Assembly: GCA_002400415.1 (NCBI GenBank)
Contig: DGQP01000004.1
Span: forward strand, 124,001 to 188,000
Source of the DNA: Chitinophagaceae bacterium UBA4411
GTDB taxonomy: Bacteria; Bacteroidota; Bacteroidia; Chitinophagales; Chitinophagaceae
Direction of reading: 5' to 3'
DNA length: 64,000 nt
The position numbers and the translations under genes were made by a program. Of this stretch, positions 43,379-53,700 are shown piece by piece (within the stretch, counting starts at the first letter, position 1; every line of letters starts with the position of its first letter). The notes under the pieces were generated by a model. It ran no database searches, was not told the origin of the DNA, and saw nothing but the letters and a program-made list of their open reading frames with translations.

Positions 43379-43454
43379 TTTTTTTCCTGCCCAGAGTCTC
43401 CCGGCAAAGTTTAACGGCAAAGGAAAACCAGCGGGGACTCTGGGAGATAGAAAC
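43379..43454 (+). repeat. second repeat family, copy B
   Basis: Close copy of 42675-42754. CCCAGAGTCTCCC and GGGGACTCTGGG pair with one extra T to form the stem. The region 43490-43550 has a further degenerate pair CGGAGTC/GACTCCG, possibly a third, decayed copy. Confidence 0.75.
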
Positions 43455-43580
43455 GAAACGAACAAAACAAGAGATAAGATAAGAAAACAACCTGGCCGGA
43501 GTCCATGGGAGATTCGGCGCTGAGAAGAAGGTGACGTTATGAGACTCCGATCAGAAAAACTACAATGAGATTCAATCAAG

Positions 43581-43612
43581 GTGGTTCGTTGGGACACAAG
43601 CCACGGCAATAG
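43581..43612 (+). repeat. REP element copy 7
   Basis: GTGGTTCGTT, loop GGGA, CACAAGCCAC, tail GGCAATAG. The arms still pair over most positions, two of them as G-T or mismatch. Confidence 0.75.
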
Positions 43613-43636
43613 TGTATCAGAACAAAGACGAAGGCC

Positions 43637-43668
43637 GTGTTCCAGGGGAACACGAACCATAGTAATAG
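43637..43668 (+). repeat. REP element copy 8, diverged
   Basis: GTGTTCC, AGG, GGAACACGAACCAT and tail AGTAATAG. The left arm has changed to GTGTTCC, which now pairs with GGAACAC. A ninth, half copy GTGGTTCGC follows at 43668-43676 and abuts the receptor tail remnant. Confidence 0.65.
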
Positions 43669-43676
43669 TGGTTCGC

Positions 43677-43740
43677 ACTACCTGAGCTATGGGTATTTAT
43701 TCTAAGCAAATTAGGTTTGATAAGTATTAAGTATAAGGAG
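43677..43740 (+). pseudogene. remnant of a TonB receptor 3' end
   Basis: This stretch repeats the end of the receptor gene at 40412-40470: it codes HYLSYGYLF then TAA, as against YYLSYGYNLF then TAA, and the non-coding part TCTAAGCAAATT, AGGTTT and AAGTATAAG continues to match. It ends with a decayed terminator (AAGGAGC-TTCTT-GCTCTT). It is joined directly to a half REP element on its left. It is the last piece of a second receptor copy or of an ancient duplication. Confidence 0.68.
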
Positions 43741-43953
43741 CTTCTTGCTCTTGTCTTGGCGTAACCTCTTTCAAATTATAAAAGAGACGAAAATGTCTTA
43801 TTAGAAACTGAAGCGAAAATTATACAGGTATACACCCTTTCTCTCTCTGCATCATCCCTCATATAGTATCAGGACCAGTTTGTAAAGTAATGTAATAGCG
43901 CTGATGAATATATTAGCTATACGAAAAAAAGGGATTCAATTTCTGCGAAAATG

Positions 43954-44023
43954 AAAATACCGTAAAAAAAGGGAAGAATTACCGTGAAAATAATAGGCCT
44001 CCATATTATTTATACGGTATTTT
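43954..44023 (+). promoter_or_regulatory. ACCGT direct repeat pair inside an 11-bp inverted repeat
   Basis: ACCGTAAAA (from 43959) and ACCGTGAAA (from 43981) are 22 bases apart, two helix turns. The outer AAAATACCGTA (43954-43964) is perfectly complementary to TACGGTATTTT (44013-44023). This spacing fits the direct repeats bound by LytTR-type regulators (9-bp sites with 12-13 bp between). Binding is inferred. Confidence 0.45.
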
Positions 44024-44100
44024 AAAAGATAACATATCGGTCATATTCCTGTTATTTTTTTTTCTTCATATTCGGCTCTGAAATTAATCAGGCTTTTTTA

Positions 44101-44131
44101 CTCAGTTATGCCCGGATTCTTCTCAGTTATA
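44101..44131 (+). promoter_or_regulatory. LytTR-like direct repeat pair
   Basis: TCAGTTATG (44102-44110) and TCAGTTATA (44123-44131) are separated by 12 bases. Each agrees with eight of nine positions of the LytTR consensus [TA][AC][CA]GTTN[AG][TG]. They lie 270 bases before the first gene of the RHS operon. Confidence 0.5.
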
Positions 44132-44400
44132 AAGAAAGTGGTAATGAGGTATGAATTAATTTCTGCGTTTAGTAGATTTAATTTTCAAATCCGCTGTTTG
44201 CAGTTGTGCCGGAATTAGATCAGTTTGCAGAAGGATATTAAACGGAGAAAGCAGGTGATAAGGATTTCGTCAGGTAAAGTGCTGATCTTTTATAGCTGAT
44301 TGTTTTCTCCTGCTATTTTAGGGGAAGCAAAGGCATAGTTGAATTATAATGTAACTGAAATGTTACGCCAGATATAACCATAAAGAAAACCCAACTGTTC

Positions 44401-46623
44401 TTGAGAACCACTCATTTCATCTTTTTACTGTTATTGGTCATCTTTTGCTCCGGGCAGGAGGGATGGGGGCAATCTTTTCCTGATTCAATTCCTGCTCACA
44501 GGGTTACTGATATCAATCCCCGGAGTTTCAGGAGTCATGATACCATCTGGATCTATAGTGGCATTTGTAAGCCGTTGAAGAGAAGGATAATGTTACCGGG
44601 CCGTGGTTCTTTACCGGCAGGTAACACCGCATCAAAAATGAACCCTTTTTTGCAGGTCTCAGGTACTATCATGTATGATTTTCTCTATCGCTCATTTGCC
44701 GACACTCCCTTTTATCAAAAGGATTTCCGGCAGCATACGCTGCAGGCTTCTCTTGCTGTTACTGTTAAAGACCGGTATCCATTCCGGATGAATTTCGTGG
44801 TGAGGAAAAGTAATTCACCTTATTTTAAAAACTTCCTGGATGGAGGTTTATTGTTTGACCGGTTCTCATATTACCAGAAGGCCCGGAACCAGTTATTTGA
44901 AAGACTGACAGCAGCAGCCCGTTCTGTGCATCAGCCTTATCTGGATGCTGCCCGGACATTACTGGAAAAGACCAACAGGGAATATACTGCATTAAAAGAA
45001 AGACTCAGTTCACCAGGTCTTACACAACAACTTATAGAGGAAAGAGAGAAAAAATATTTTGGTGTGGGAACTGACAGTTTATCAAAATCAGGCAAAGGGA
45101 AGAACTTACTAACAGGTGGCGGCGATTTGCAAGAGCTGGTGACCGGAAAACAAAGACAGCTAGATTCATTGCAGCACCATATCAGCGAGTTAAACAGGCA
45201 GATCGATAGTATGGAAGGTAAGATAGCTGCTGCAGTTTTATCGGTGAAACAGCGGTTCGGTAAGGTGAAGAGTCTCAGCGACCTTACTACGCTTGAGTGT
45301 GAATCAGGCCTGAGTAGTAAATGGAGAAAATCGGAAAAATTTATTGCTGGTATCCGCGGGGTGGGCATTGGCCGTTCTGTACTCAATTATTCTGAATTAA
45401 CGGCTATTCATGTTGCCCTGACCGGGTTGAACCTGGAGTATAATTCGAAATTCTATATGGCCCTAGCGGCGGGAAAGATTGATTATGGCTTCAGGGATTT
45501 TTTGGGAAGAAATACACGTTTATCCGGCCAGCATCTGGTGATGGGAAGGGTAGGATTCGGGGACATTGATAGAAAGGCGATCATACTATCTGTATTTACA
45601 GGCAGGAAATTGAGTTACGGAAGTGTGATGGCAGACACTGTGAATGGGAGTGTACCGGTGACAGGGTATTCTATTGAGTTTTTGCTGAAAAAAGATGCAC
45701 AGACTTTTTTGACTGCTGAATTAGCGAAGTCTGTTTTACCCATAACAGGACGTTATAGTGCTACTAAAAGCAGAAATGCCCTGTTCCGTTTTTCTGATGA
45801 GAGGAATCTTGGTCTCAGTATAAAAGGCGGAACTGTTATACATGAAACCAATACAGCTATAAGCGGCCTGTTCAGAAAGACTGGGGAGTATTACCAGTCT
45901 TTTAGTTTATTCAGTTACAACACTGACCAAACGGCCTGGATGCTGAAAGCGGAGCAAGATTTTTTTAGGCGAAGAATGCAGGTTGCTGCTGTAGTAAGAC
46001 GTAATGATTTTGTCAACCCGTTTACAGAGAAAACGTTCAAAACTACGACTGTATTTACCAGTTTACAGATATCGGTCCGGATCCCGAAATGGCCAGTGTT
46101 GAGTATGGGGTATTACCCGGGAACACAATTGTATATTATTGACCGTAACAGGGTGAGGGAAAATGTGTATTATATGCTGAATGGAACGGTATTATATCAA
46201 TATAAATTTTCCGGGATTCCCATGGTGTCCTCGGTGATCTATAATCAGTATACCAACAGGGGAACAGATTCGGGCTTTATTAATTACAGCGGCACGAATT
46301 ATATGCTGTCACAATCTGTAAATGGGCGAAAGCTACAGATCCAGGGCAATTTTATATATACAGATCAACAGGAGTTGAATTTCTATACTGTGGAAGGGAA
46401 TGCTGATTATTCAACAGGTAGTTTTTTGCGGTTTGGCGCAGGCCTGAAGTATAATAGAATTACCGGCGGGCGCAGCTACTGGGGGGGCAGATCACAATTG
46501 GAATTTACCATTCCAAAGATGGGCAGTCTGCAGCTACAATATGAGAAATCATTTTTACCAACGATAGCACAAACATTATTTCCAGTTGAGACAGGTCGGT
46601 TGACCTGGGCTAAAACTTTATAA
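44401..46623 (+). CDS. predicted outer membrane protein with coiled coil, first gene of RHS operon
   Basis: A 740-residue exported protein. Signal peptide about residues 1-24 (ends GQEGWGQS). Residues about 160-300 include long charged coiled-coil helices (TGKQRQLDSLQHHISELNRQ). From about 310 to the end there are many alternating aromatic strands, consistent with an outer-membrane barrel. No family is recognised. No ATG fits the signal peptide: the start used is TTG, while an in-frame ATA at 44380 would head a more typical KKTQLFL n-region, so the start is uncertain. The next gene begins one base after the stop. It may be the outer-membrane route or anchor for the RHS proteins (inference). 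Confidence 0.7.
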   Translation: MRTTHFIFLLLLVIFCSGQEGWGQSFPDSIPAHRVTDINPRSFRSHDTIWIYSGICKPLKRRIMLPGRGSLPAGNTASKMNPFLQVSGTIMYDFLYRSFADTPFYQKDFRQHTLQASLAVTVKDRYPFRMNFVVRKSNSPYFKNFLDGGLLFDRFSYYQKARNQLFERLTAAARSVHQPYLDAARTLLEKTNREYTALKERLSSPGLTQQLIEEREKKYFGVGTDSLSKSGKGKNLLTGGGDLQELVTGKQRQLDSLQHHISELNRQIDSMEGKIAAAVLSVKQRFGKVKSLSDLTTLECESGLSSKWRKSEKFIAGIRGVGIGRSVLNYSELTAIHVALTGLNLEYNSKFYMALAAGKIDYGFRDFLGRNTRLSGQHLVMGRVGFGDIDRKAIILSVFTGRKLSYGSVMADTVNGSVPVTGYSIEFLLKKDAQTFLTAELAKSVLPITGRYSATKSRNALFRFSDERNLGLSIKGGTVIHETNTAISGLFRKTGEYYQSFSLFSYNTDQTAWMLKAEQDFFRRRMQVAAVVRRNDFVNPFTEKTFKTTTVFTSLQISVRIPKWPVLSMGYYPGTQLYIIDRNRVRENVYYMLNGTVLYQYKFSGIPMVSSVIYNQYTNRGTDSGFINYSGTNYMLSQSVNGRKLQIQGNFIYTDQQELNFYTVEGNADYSTGSFLRFGAGLKYNRITGGRSYWGGRSQLEFTIPKMGSLQLQYEKSFLPTIAQTLFPVETGRLTWAKTL

Positions 46624-46624
46624 T

Positions 46625-47692
46625 ATGCTTAAAAGATTTCCGGTTTTTGCAGCACTGTTGTTACCTGTTTTTACGCTGGCACAGGTTACTGTTAATGTAC
46701 AGCTACCTCCGGCTGGTATGATACAGAAAGACCAGTTATGGAACCTGGTGCTGGTTAATAACAATGCAAGCACGGATGTTATAGTGGCTTTGGATATTCA
46801 GGATGCAGTCAGCGGACAACCGGTCTTATCTGCACGAAGCAGAAGTTTTATGCTTGGAAAAGGTTTGAAGGTGATCAATATACAGGATGTGCAACCTGTA
46901 CAATACAATCATATGGCAGCAGAATTAAGTGGTGGCTATCTGCCTCTTGGTTCCTATATAGCCTGCTACCGGGTTGTTAGAAATGATAAAGGACCCGAGC
47001 CTCTGGGTGATGAATGTGTCCGGATCAATGTCAGCCCGCTTAGCCCCCCGATACTTAACACCCCAGCTGACCACAGTGAACTGCCGGGCGGATATCCTCA
47101 GTTTAGCTGGTTGCCGCCCTCGCCTATGGACATGTTCAGCAACCTGTGGTATGAGCTGCTGGTGGCCGAGGTGCTGCCGGGACAATCAGCTACAGAAGCG
47201 GTCTTGTATAATGTGCCGGTATATGCCGGGCATAACCTGCCCTCGCCTTACGAAAATTACCCGGCTAGTTTTTCAAAGCTGAAGCCCGGACAACAGTATG
47301 CCTGGCAGGTGACAGCCCGAAATGGTTTGAATTATGCAGCACAAACAGAGGTCTGGACATTTTTTATCAAGTCATCTGATTCTCTGAAGGAAAGTAAAAT
47401 TTCAGGCAGCTATCTTATTTTAAAGAAGGGAGAGGAAGCTGGCGGAACCAGTTATATTTCCACGGATATTTTAGCAGTAAGGTATTATTCATTTGATGCT
47501 GCCCATGAAACGTTGGTACATTTCCTGACGGAGGATGGCAAGTTGTTGAAGGAAGTAAAACAAGTGACAGGATATGGGGATAATATTTTCCGGTTCAGGC
47601 TTGGTAATGAATTCAAAAAAGAGACGGTGTATATCATCGAGATAAAGGACCAGCAAAAAAATAAATACAGCAGCAGGTTCATCATACAATAA
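46625..47692 (+). CDS. exported protein with Fn3-like domain
   Basis: A 355-residue exported protein: signal peptide about residues 1-19 (ends TLAQ). Residues about 140-250 fit a fibronectin type III-like sandwich (PPILNTPADHSELPGG, PQFSWLPPSP, YAWQVTARNGLNYA). The end (KQVTGYGDNIFRFRLGNEF) is also strand-rich. No family name is given. It is one base after the barrel protein and 25 bases before the 2297-residue gene, so all are on one message. It may help present or stabilise the large proteins at the surface. Confidence 0.75.
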   Translation: MLKRFPVFAALLLPVFTLAQVTVNVQLPPAGMIQKDQLWNLVLVNNNASTDVIVALDIQDAVSGQPVLSARSRSFMLGKGLKVINIQDVQPVQYNHMAAELSGGYLPLGSYIACYRVVRNDKGPEPLGDECVRINVSPLSPPILNTPADHSELPGGYPQFSWLPPSPMDMFSNLWYELLVAEVLPGQSATEAVLYNVPVYAGHNLPSPYENYPASFSKLKPGQQYAWQVTARNGLNYAAQTEVWTFFIKSSDSLKESKISGSYLILKKGEEAGGTSYISTDILAVRYYSFDAAHETLVHFLTEDGKLLKEVKQVTGYGDNIFRFRLGNEFKKETVYIIEIKDQQKNKYSSRFIIQ

Positions 47693-47717
47693 CCCACTTT
47701 ATCCAATTCAGTCAGCT

Positions 47718-50700
47718 ATGATTCAACAATTAGCAACAAGATACAGGAAACCGATTGCCGCTTTATCAGCCTTGCTGTTTTACACCGGGATGGTAATACC
47801 TGCATATGGGATTACCAACTTCCGCCAGAGCGTTGCGGCCGGTACTTATTCCATTGCAGATAATGCAGTACCGAAACGGTTTTCTCCTATCTATGGTTTT
47901 ATGGACCCGGGAAAGCAATACCGTCATCCTCTTACTGAGAATAGTGCCGGAGCAGCTGGTATTCCAGGTACAAAACAAAAGGAGACCGCGGATAAGGTGG
48001 ATATTGACGGACCGGGCCAGCCCGAGATGGCATCGTTCAAACCGGCGGGAACAAATGATATGGTGAACCTGTTTACCGGCGATTTCAGTTATAATATTCC
48101 ATTGCTGGATGTGGGTGGTTACCCGGTCAATATTTATTATGATGGTGGTATTACCATGGAACAAAGTGCCAGTTGGGTGGGCCTGGGCTGGAATATTAAC
48201 CCTGGTAATGTAAGCAGGAATATGCGGGGGGTGCCGGACGATTTTAACGGGGAAGAGCTGATTAAACAGGAGTTAAAGACCAAGCCAAATATTACATGGG
48301 GAGTACGATTCGGGGCGGATTATGAACTGGGAGGTATAAAAGACATGGTATCATTTTCCGGTGGTGTAAAACTAGGGGTTTCATTTAATAACTATTTAGG
48401 CCCATCACTGGAAGCCGGATTGAAAGGAGGCACCGCTATTACAGTTCCTAAAAAGGTAATGGGTGAAAAATCGGCAGGAGACGATGGAGTATCCCGCTCG
48501 CTTTCTTTTGGTGTGAGTGCCGATGCCACCGTCAGTTCAAGATATGGTATGACGTTGTCACCCAATGTTTCGCTGACATCCCGCATCTTTAATGAAGTAA
48601 GTACATATTCAAAAGGGATTGGCCTCTCCACCAGTTACAATTCCAGAACCGGTATTAAGGGGTTGCATATTGCTGCACAAGAATCGTTCAATTCTCTTTC
48701 AGTAAGAAATTTTCATAACAGGGAGTTGGAGAAATTTTCTGATGGCACTCAGACGGCTGCGCTTTTATCATCATCCATCAGCTTTGTGAAGCCGACTTAT
48801 ATCCCATTTATGCGGACCATTAATACCAATTCTGCATGGGCGGGACATTTTCAATTTGGCGCGGGGATATTCGGCAATTACGGATCGGTGGAAACAGAAG
48901 TCTATAAACAGCAATCAGAAATCAGCAATGGAGATGTTACACAACGTAAGCCCATGGTTGGCTTTTTATATTTGAAGAATGCGGTTGATAACAGGGATGC
49001 CGTAATGGATTTTTCAAGAGTTAATGACCAGGAGGTAACTCCTAAAACCCCTGTCATTTCAGCCCCGCAATATGCTTATGATGTTTTTGCCATACAGGGG
49101 GAGGGGATTAGCGGCACCATACGACTGGCCAGGAATGATATCGGTTATATGCGGGATAATTATACGGTTTCAAAAGAGAAAAGCTTTGGACTTGGGGCTG
49201 ATGTGGGTATTCCCGGCCATTATGGAGGGAATTTTAATATCATTACAACACCGTCCAGTATCGGAGAGTGGAATGATGGTAATCTCCTGAAGAACACTAA
49301 CCGGTTTTCAGGAAATGAAAAGGACAAAGAAAGTGTCTATTTCAAAAATCCCGGCGAATCTGTTGTAATCAGTGCAAATCAATATGAGAAAATCGGAGGC
49401 ACCGACCTGGTACGGTTCAAGCTGGGTGGTAGCAAGCTCCGTCCGACAATAGAACCGGTATTAGAAAAGTTTGATAAGGGGAACAGAAAAACGGGTGAAG
49501 TATCTGTGGCAGGAGAAGCTTCCGGGAGGAATAAAAGAACGCAAGTGGTGAGTTATTTAACAGCGGCTGAATGCGATACAATCGGGCTGGATAAAAAGAT
49601 CAAAGTATATGACCCGGTTACGCTGCTGAGCCAGGAAAATGAACTTAATTTTTCAACAATTGACAGGGTTAATGAGGACCGTAAAAAGAATCATATCTCA
49701 CAGATCAATGTAACAGAAGCTGACGGAAAGAGATATGTTTATGGTATTCCTGTTTATAATTTGACGCAGAAAGAATATACGTTTACAGTGGGCGGTACTA
49801 ACCAGGAACCTGACCAGGTGAGTTTTCAGTCAAATGAAATCAGCCTGACTGAATCCCCTCACTTAAGCGGCAATGGGAAAGACGGGTATGTACAGGTTAC
49901 CAGCACCCCGGCCTATAGCCATTCTTTTCTTCTGACTGGTATTTTGAGCCCCGATTACGTGGATGTTAACGGGGACGGAATAACGGAAGACGATCTCGGG
50001 GGTGCCATTAAAATGAATTATACTAAATTTTCCAATCATAAATGGAGAACACCTCATACCGCTAACCAACTCGCCAATTTTAATGCCGGGAAAAAAACAG
50101 AAACAAAGGATGATAAAGGGATCATCGTTTATGGGGAAAGAGAGTCCTGGTATTTACATTCTATAGAATCAAAAACGATGATCGCCTTTTTCAAGGTCTC
50201 TGACCGGCAGGACGGGAAGGGTGTAATAAATGAATTGGGTGGGATTAACAGCTCAGATAATTCTCAAAAAAAACTGGAACGGATTGATTTGTATAATAAA
50301 GCTGATCTGAAGAAAAACGGGATAAGTGCAGCGAAGCCTGTAAAGACGGTTCATTTTGAGTATAGCTATTACCTGTGTGATAATACTCCTGATAACCCTT
50401 CCGGGAACGGAAAGCTGACATTGGACAGGATATGGTTTACCTATAACGGGCAGAAGGAAAACAGTTTGCAAAAGAACCAGTATAAATTTTCCTACACAGC
50501 AACTTCAGTTGCTGCTACGGGTGAAAATCCGGAATACGAACTGAATGCGGCAGACCGGTGGGGGAATTACAAGCCTAATCTTTCCAACCCCGGCAGTTTA
50601 AGAAATAAAGATTATCCGTATTCTTTGCAAACAAAAATCACAGCAGATCAGTATGCACAGGCCTGGGCATTAAAAAGAATTTTATTGCCCTCAGGCGGGC

Positions 50701-53700
50701 AAATTGAAGTGGAATATGAAAGTGATGATTATGCATATGTGCAAAACAAGAGAGCCGCACAAATGATGGAAGTCATTGGATTTGGAAGTTCCAATTCCAG
50801 CCTTTCTAATGAATTGTATACGATCTCTTCGGGTAATATAATAGAGAATGATTTTGTTTTTATTAAGGTTCCTGTTGCCTGTACCAATACCAGTGATGTT
50901 TATTACAAATATTTACAAGGGGTGTCACAACTCGCTTTTAAGCTGACCGTCAATATGCCGAAGGGACCGGAAATGATACCCTGCTATTCGGAGATTGAGA
51001 ATTACGGAATTTATACCAATGCCGGTTTCCCGGCTATCTGGGTGAAGATGAAAAAAGTGGCTGGTTACAGTCCGCTTTCTTTAACAGCTATTGAGTTTCT
51101 ACGTGAACAACTTCCCGGCCAGGCATTCCCCGGGTATGATGTTTCTGAAAGCACAGGCATTGAACAGGTTGGTCGTATGCTGGCAGGAATTATTGACGGA
51201 CTGAGCAGTGCTTTCAAGGATATTCCCAAGTATTTACGTTCGACGGGTAAAGCTCAAACAGCGGATCTGACCCGGAGTTTTGTTCGGTTGAATAACCCTG
51301 CAGGTTTTAAATATGGCGGTGGACAGCGGGTGAAGACAGTTAAATTGCGGGATAACTGGAAAAAAATGACCAACCCCGGTCAGCCAGCCGAGGGGTATAG
51401 TTCTGTATACGGGCAACAATATGAATATACAACCCGGGAAGTACTGAATGGTGTTGAAAGAACGATCAGCAGCGGGGTGGCTTCATATGAACCTTCTATC
51501 GGCGGTGAAGAAAACCCTTTTCAAATGATTGAAAGGGTCGTTGATAATTTACCACTCGGCCCTGCCTCTTATGGCGCTATTGAAAAACCTGTGCTCGATG
51601 CATTTTTCCAGGCACCGGTTGTTGGGTACAGTAAAGTAACTGTTACCTCCATTGGAAAAAAACAAAATCCTGATCCTGTTACCCAAAAAACAAGATCAGC
51701 TGTTGGCCGGCAGGTAACGGAATTTTATACAGCTAAAGATTACCCTGTTTATTATAACTATACAAGTTTTGATAACGGGAGTGATAAGGAGCTTCATTTA
51801 TCCTCTTTAACAGTATTCTGGCTGAAATTAGCCCTTGACAGCAGGGCACTTTCTCAGGGTTTTCTTGTTGCATTAAATGATATGCATGGGAAATTGCGGT
51901 CACAGTCTTCTTATGCAGAAGACGATCCTGCCACACGAATAAATTACACTGAAAATTTTTACCGCAATACGGGTGCAAAAGGGCTTGGTGAAAAATTTGA
52001 TTTTGTCCACCAGGCTTCTGCCGGAGAAATAAAGGAAGATAATATGGGTATTGATGTTGAGCTGATGGTGGATACAAGAGAGTTTTCTGTAAGGGGCAAA
52101 AGCTTTGAAGTGCAGGGCCAGGTGGATTTATTCCCCGTGCTGGTTCCGGTCTGGCTCCCTTTTGTGTGGCCGGTGGTGGGGATGAGCGAAGATACATACC
52201 GGGCGGTTACTACCACCAAAGTGATCAATTATCATGCAGTACTCGACAGTGTTCTGGTGATTGATAAAGGAAGTGCAGTAAGGACAAAGAATTTGGTATA
52301 TGATGCAGAGACAGGGCAGGTAATCGTGACCCGTACCAACAATGAATTTGAAAAACCGGTTTACTCAGTTAATTACCCGGCTTACTGGGCCTATAGCGGG
52401 ATGGGGCCAGCCTATAAAAATATTGATGCGGTGTACACGGGAGTTGATTTTCTGGATGGGAAAATCATGGCTGGTATGACAACCAACGAGATCAAAACCA
52501 TTTTTGAAAGTGGTGATGAGTTATATGTTTTTGACCCGGGTTCCGATGCCGGGTGTGATCCTGTTATGGCTTCTTCTGCTGACCGGGGAATAATCTGGGC
52601 ACTGGATAAGAATAAAAACAGCAGTTCTCTTACTACCAGTAACCCTGATTTTATTTTTATTGATAAGCAGGGCAAACCTTACAGCCGGACGGGGGTAAAA
52701 TTCCGGATTGTACGCAGCGGAAAAAGAAATATGCTGGGTGCACCGGTGGCGGGTGCTGTTACGATGGTAAGCCCCGTAAAATACATTACGACAACCGACC
52801 GGAAACTTGTAGTGGAAAACAGCAGTAAGGTGATCAATGCTTCTGCGGTGGAGTACAAGGAAAAATGGCAAACGGATAATGATGTGTTCTATAAATTCAA
52901 AACTGTTGTTAACCCGGTAACTTGTGTGGCTACTGAGCAACCGGATTGTGAAGGCTACCTTGAGAAAAATATTAATCCTTACCGGAAGGGATTACTTGGC
53001 AATTTTAAAGGGCATCGCAATCTTGTTTTTTATGGCGAAAGAGCCGAAACGGTACCAACAGGGGGCACCAATCTTTCGCAAAACGGATTCCTGGCCGGGT
53101 TCAGTACGTACTGGAATTTTAATGCGGAGAATAACCTGGTGCCGGATATTGCCAACACCAAATGGGTCTGGAATACCGAAGCCACCCGATTCAACAGTAA
53201 GGGGATGGAACTGGAAACAAAGGATGCGTTAGGTATTTATACGGCCGCGCAGTATGGCTATAGTAAAACATTACCGGTGGCCATTGCGAATAACAGCCGG
53301 AGTTATGAAATGATGTACGAAGGGTTTGAAGATTATGGATACGACGACCTGCTTAATAATTCGGGATATAATACCTGTGCAGAACGGCATATTGATTTTT
53401 CAGGTATTGAAAATACACAGATCATTAATGCTAACCAGGCAGGTTTTAATGCACACAGCGGGAAACAGGTCCTGGAGGTGAGTGCCACTTCAACTATGTC
53501 CGTCCCTGCAGGAAGTGATGTCGCTGAAAGTTTTCCTTTATTGTACCAGCAGGGAACTGTTGAATCCATAATTGGGGCGGGACAGAATTTTTACAGGGTT
53601 GCAAGTGATGGGGTAGGGAATACGGGTGTCCAGATACCCAACAATACATATGCTGCTGGCATCAACGATATTATAGCAATCGGCTTAGGTTACAACCCCG

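Larger units (their letters stand above)
43741..44400. other. 660-base non-coding region before the RHS operon
   Basis: AT-rich. No gene is seen. It holds two groups of spaced 9-bp direct repeats (43954-44023 and 44101-44131, listed separately) and no strong TAnnTTTG promoter. It must contain the operon promoter. Confidence 0.5.

Noticed and set aside
43490..43550. Third copy of the second repeat family
   Set aside because: Only the short pair CGGAGTC/GACTCCG is left and the conserved loop is missing, so it is mentioned but not listed as a copy.
40572..43676. Repeated palindromes as a CRISPR array
   Set aside because: Spacing is irregular (32 to more than 600 bases), units differ in arms and loops, genes lie between them, and no cas gene is present.
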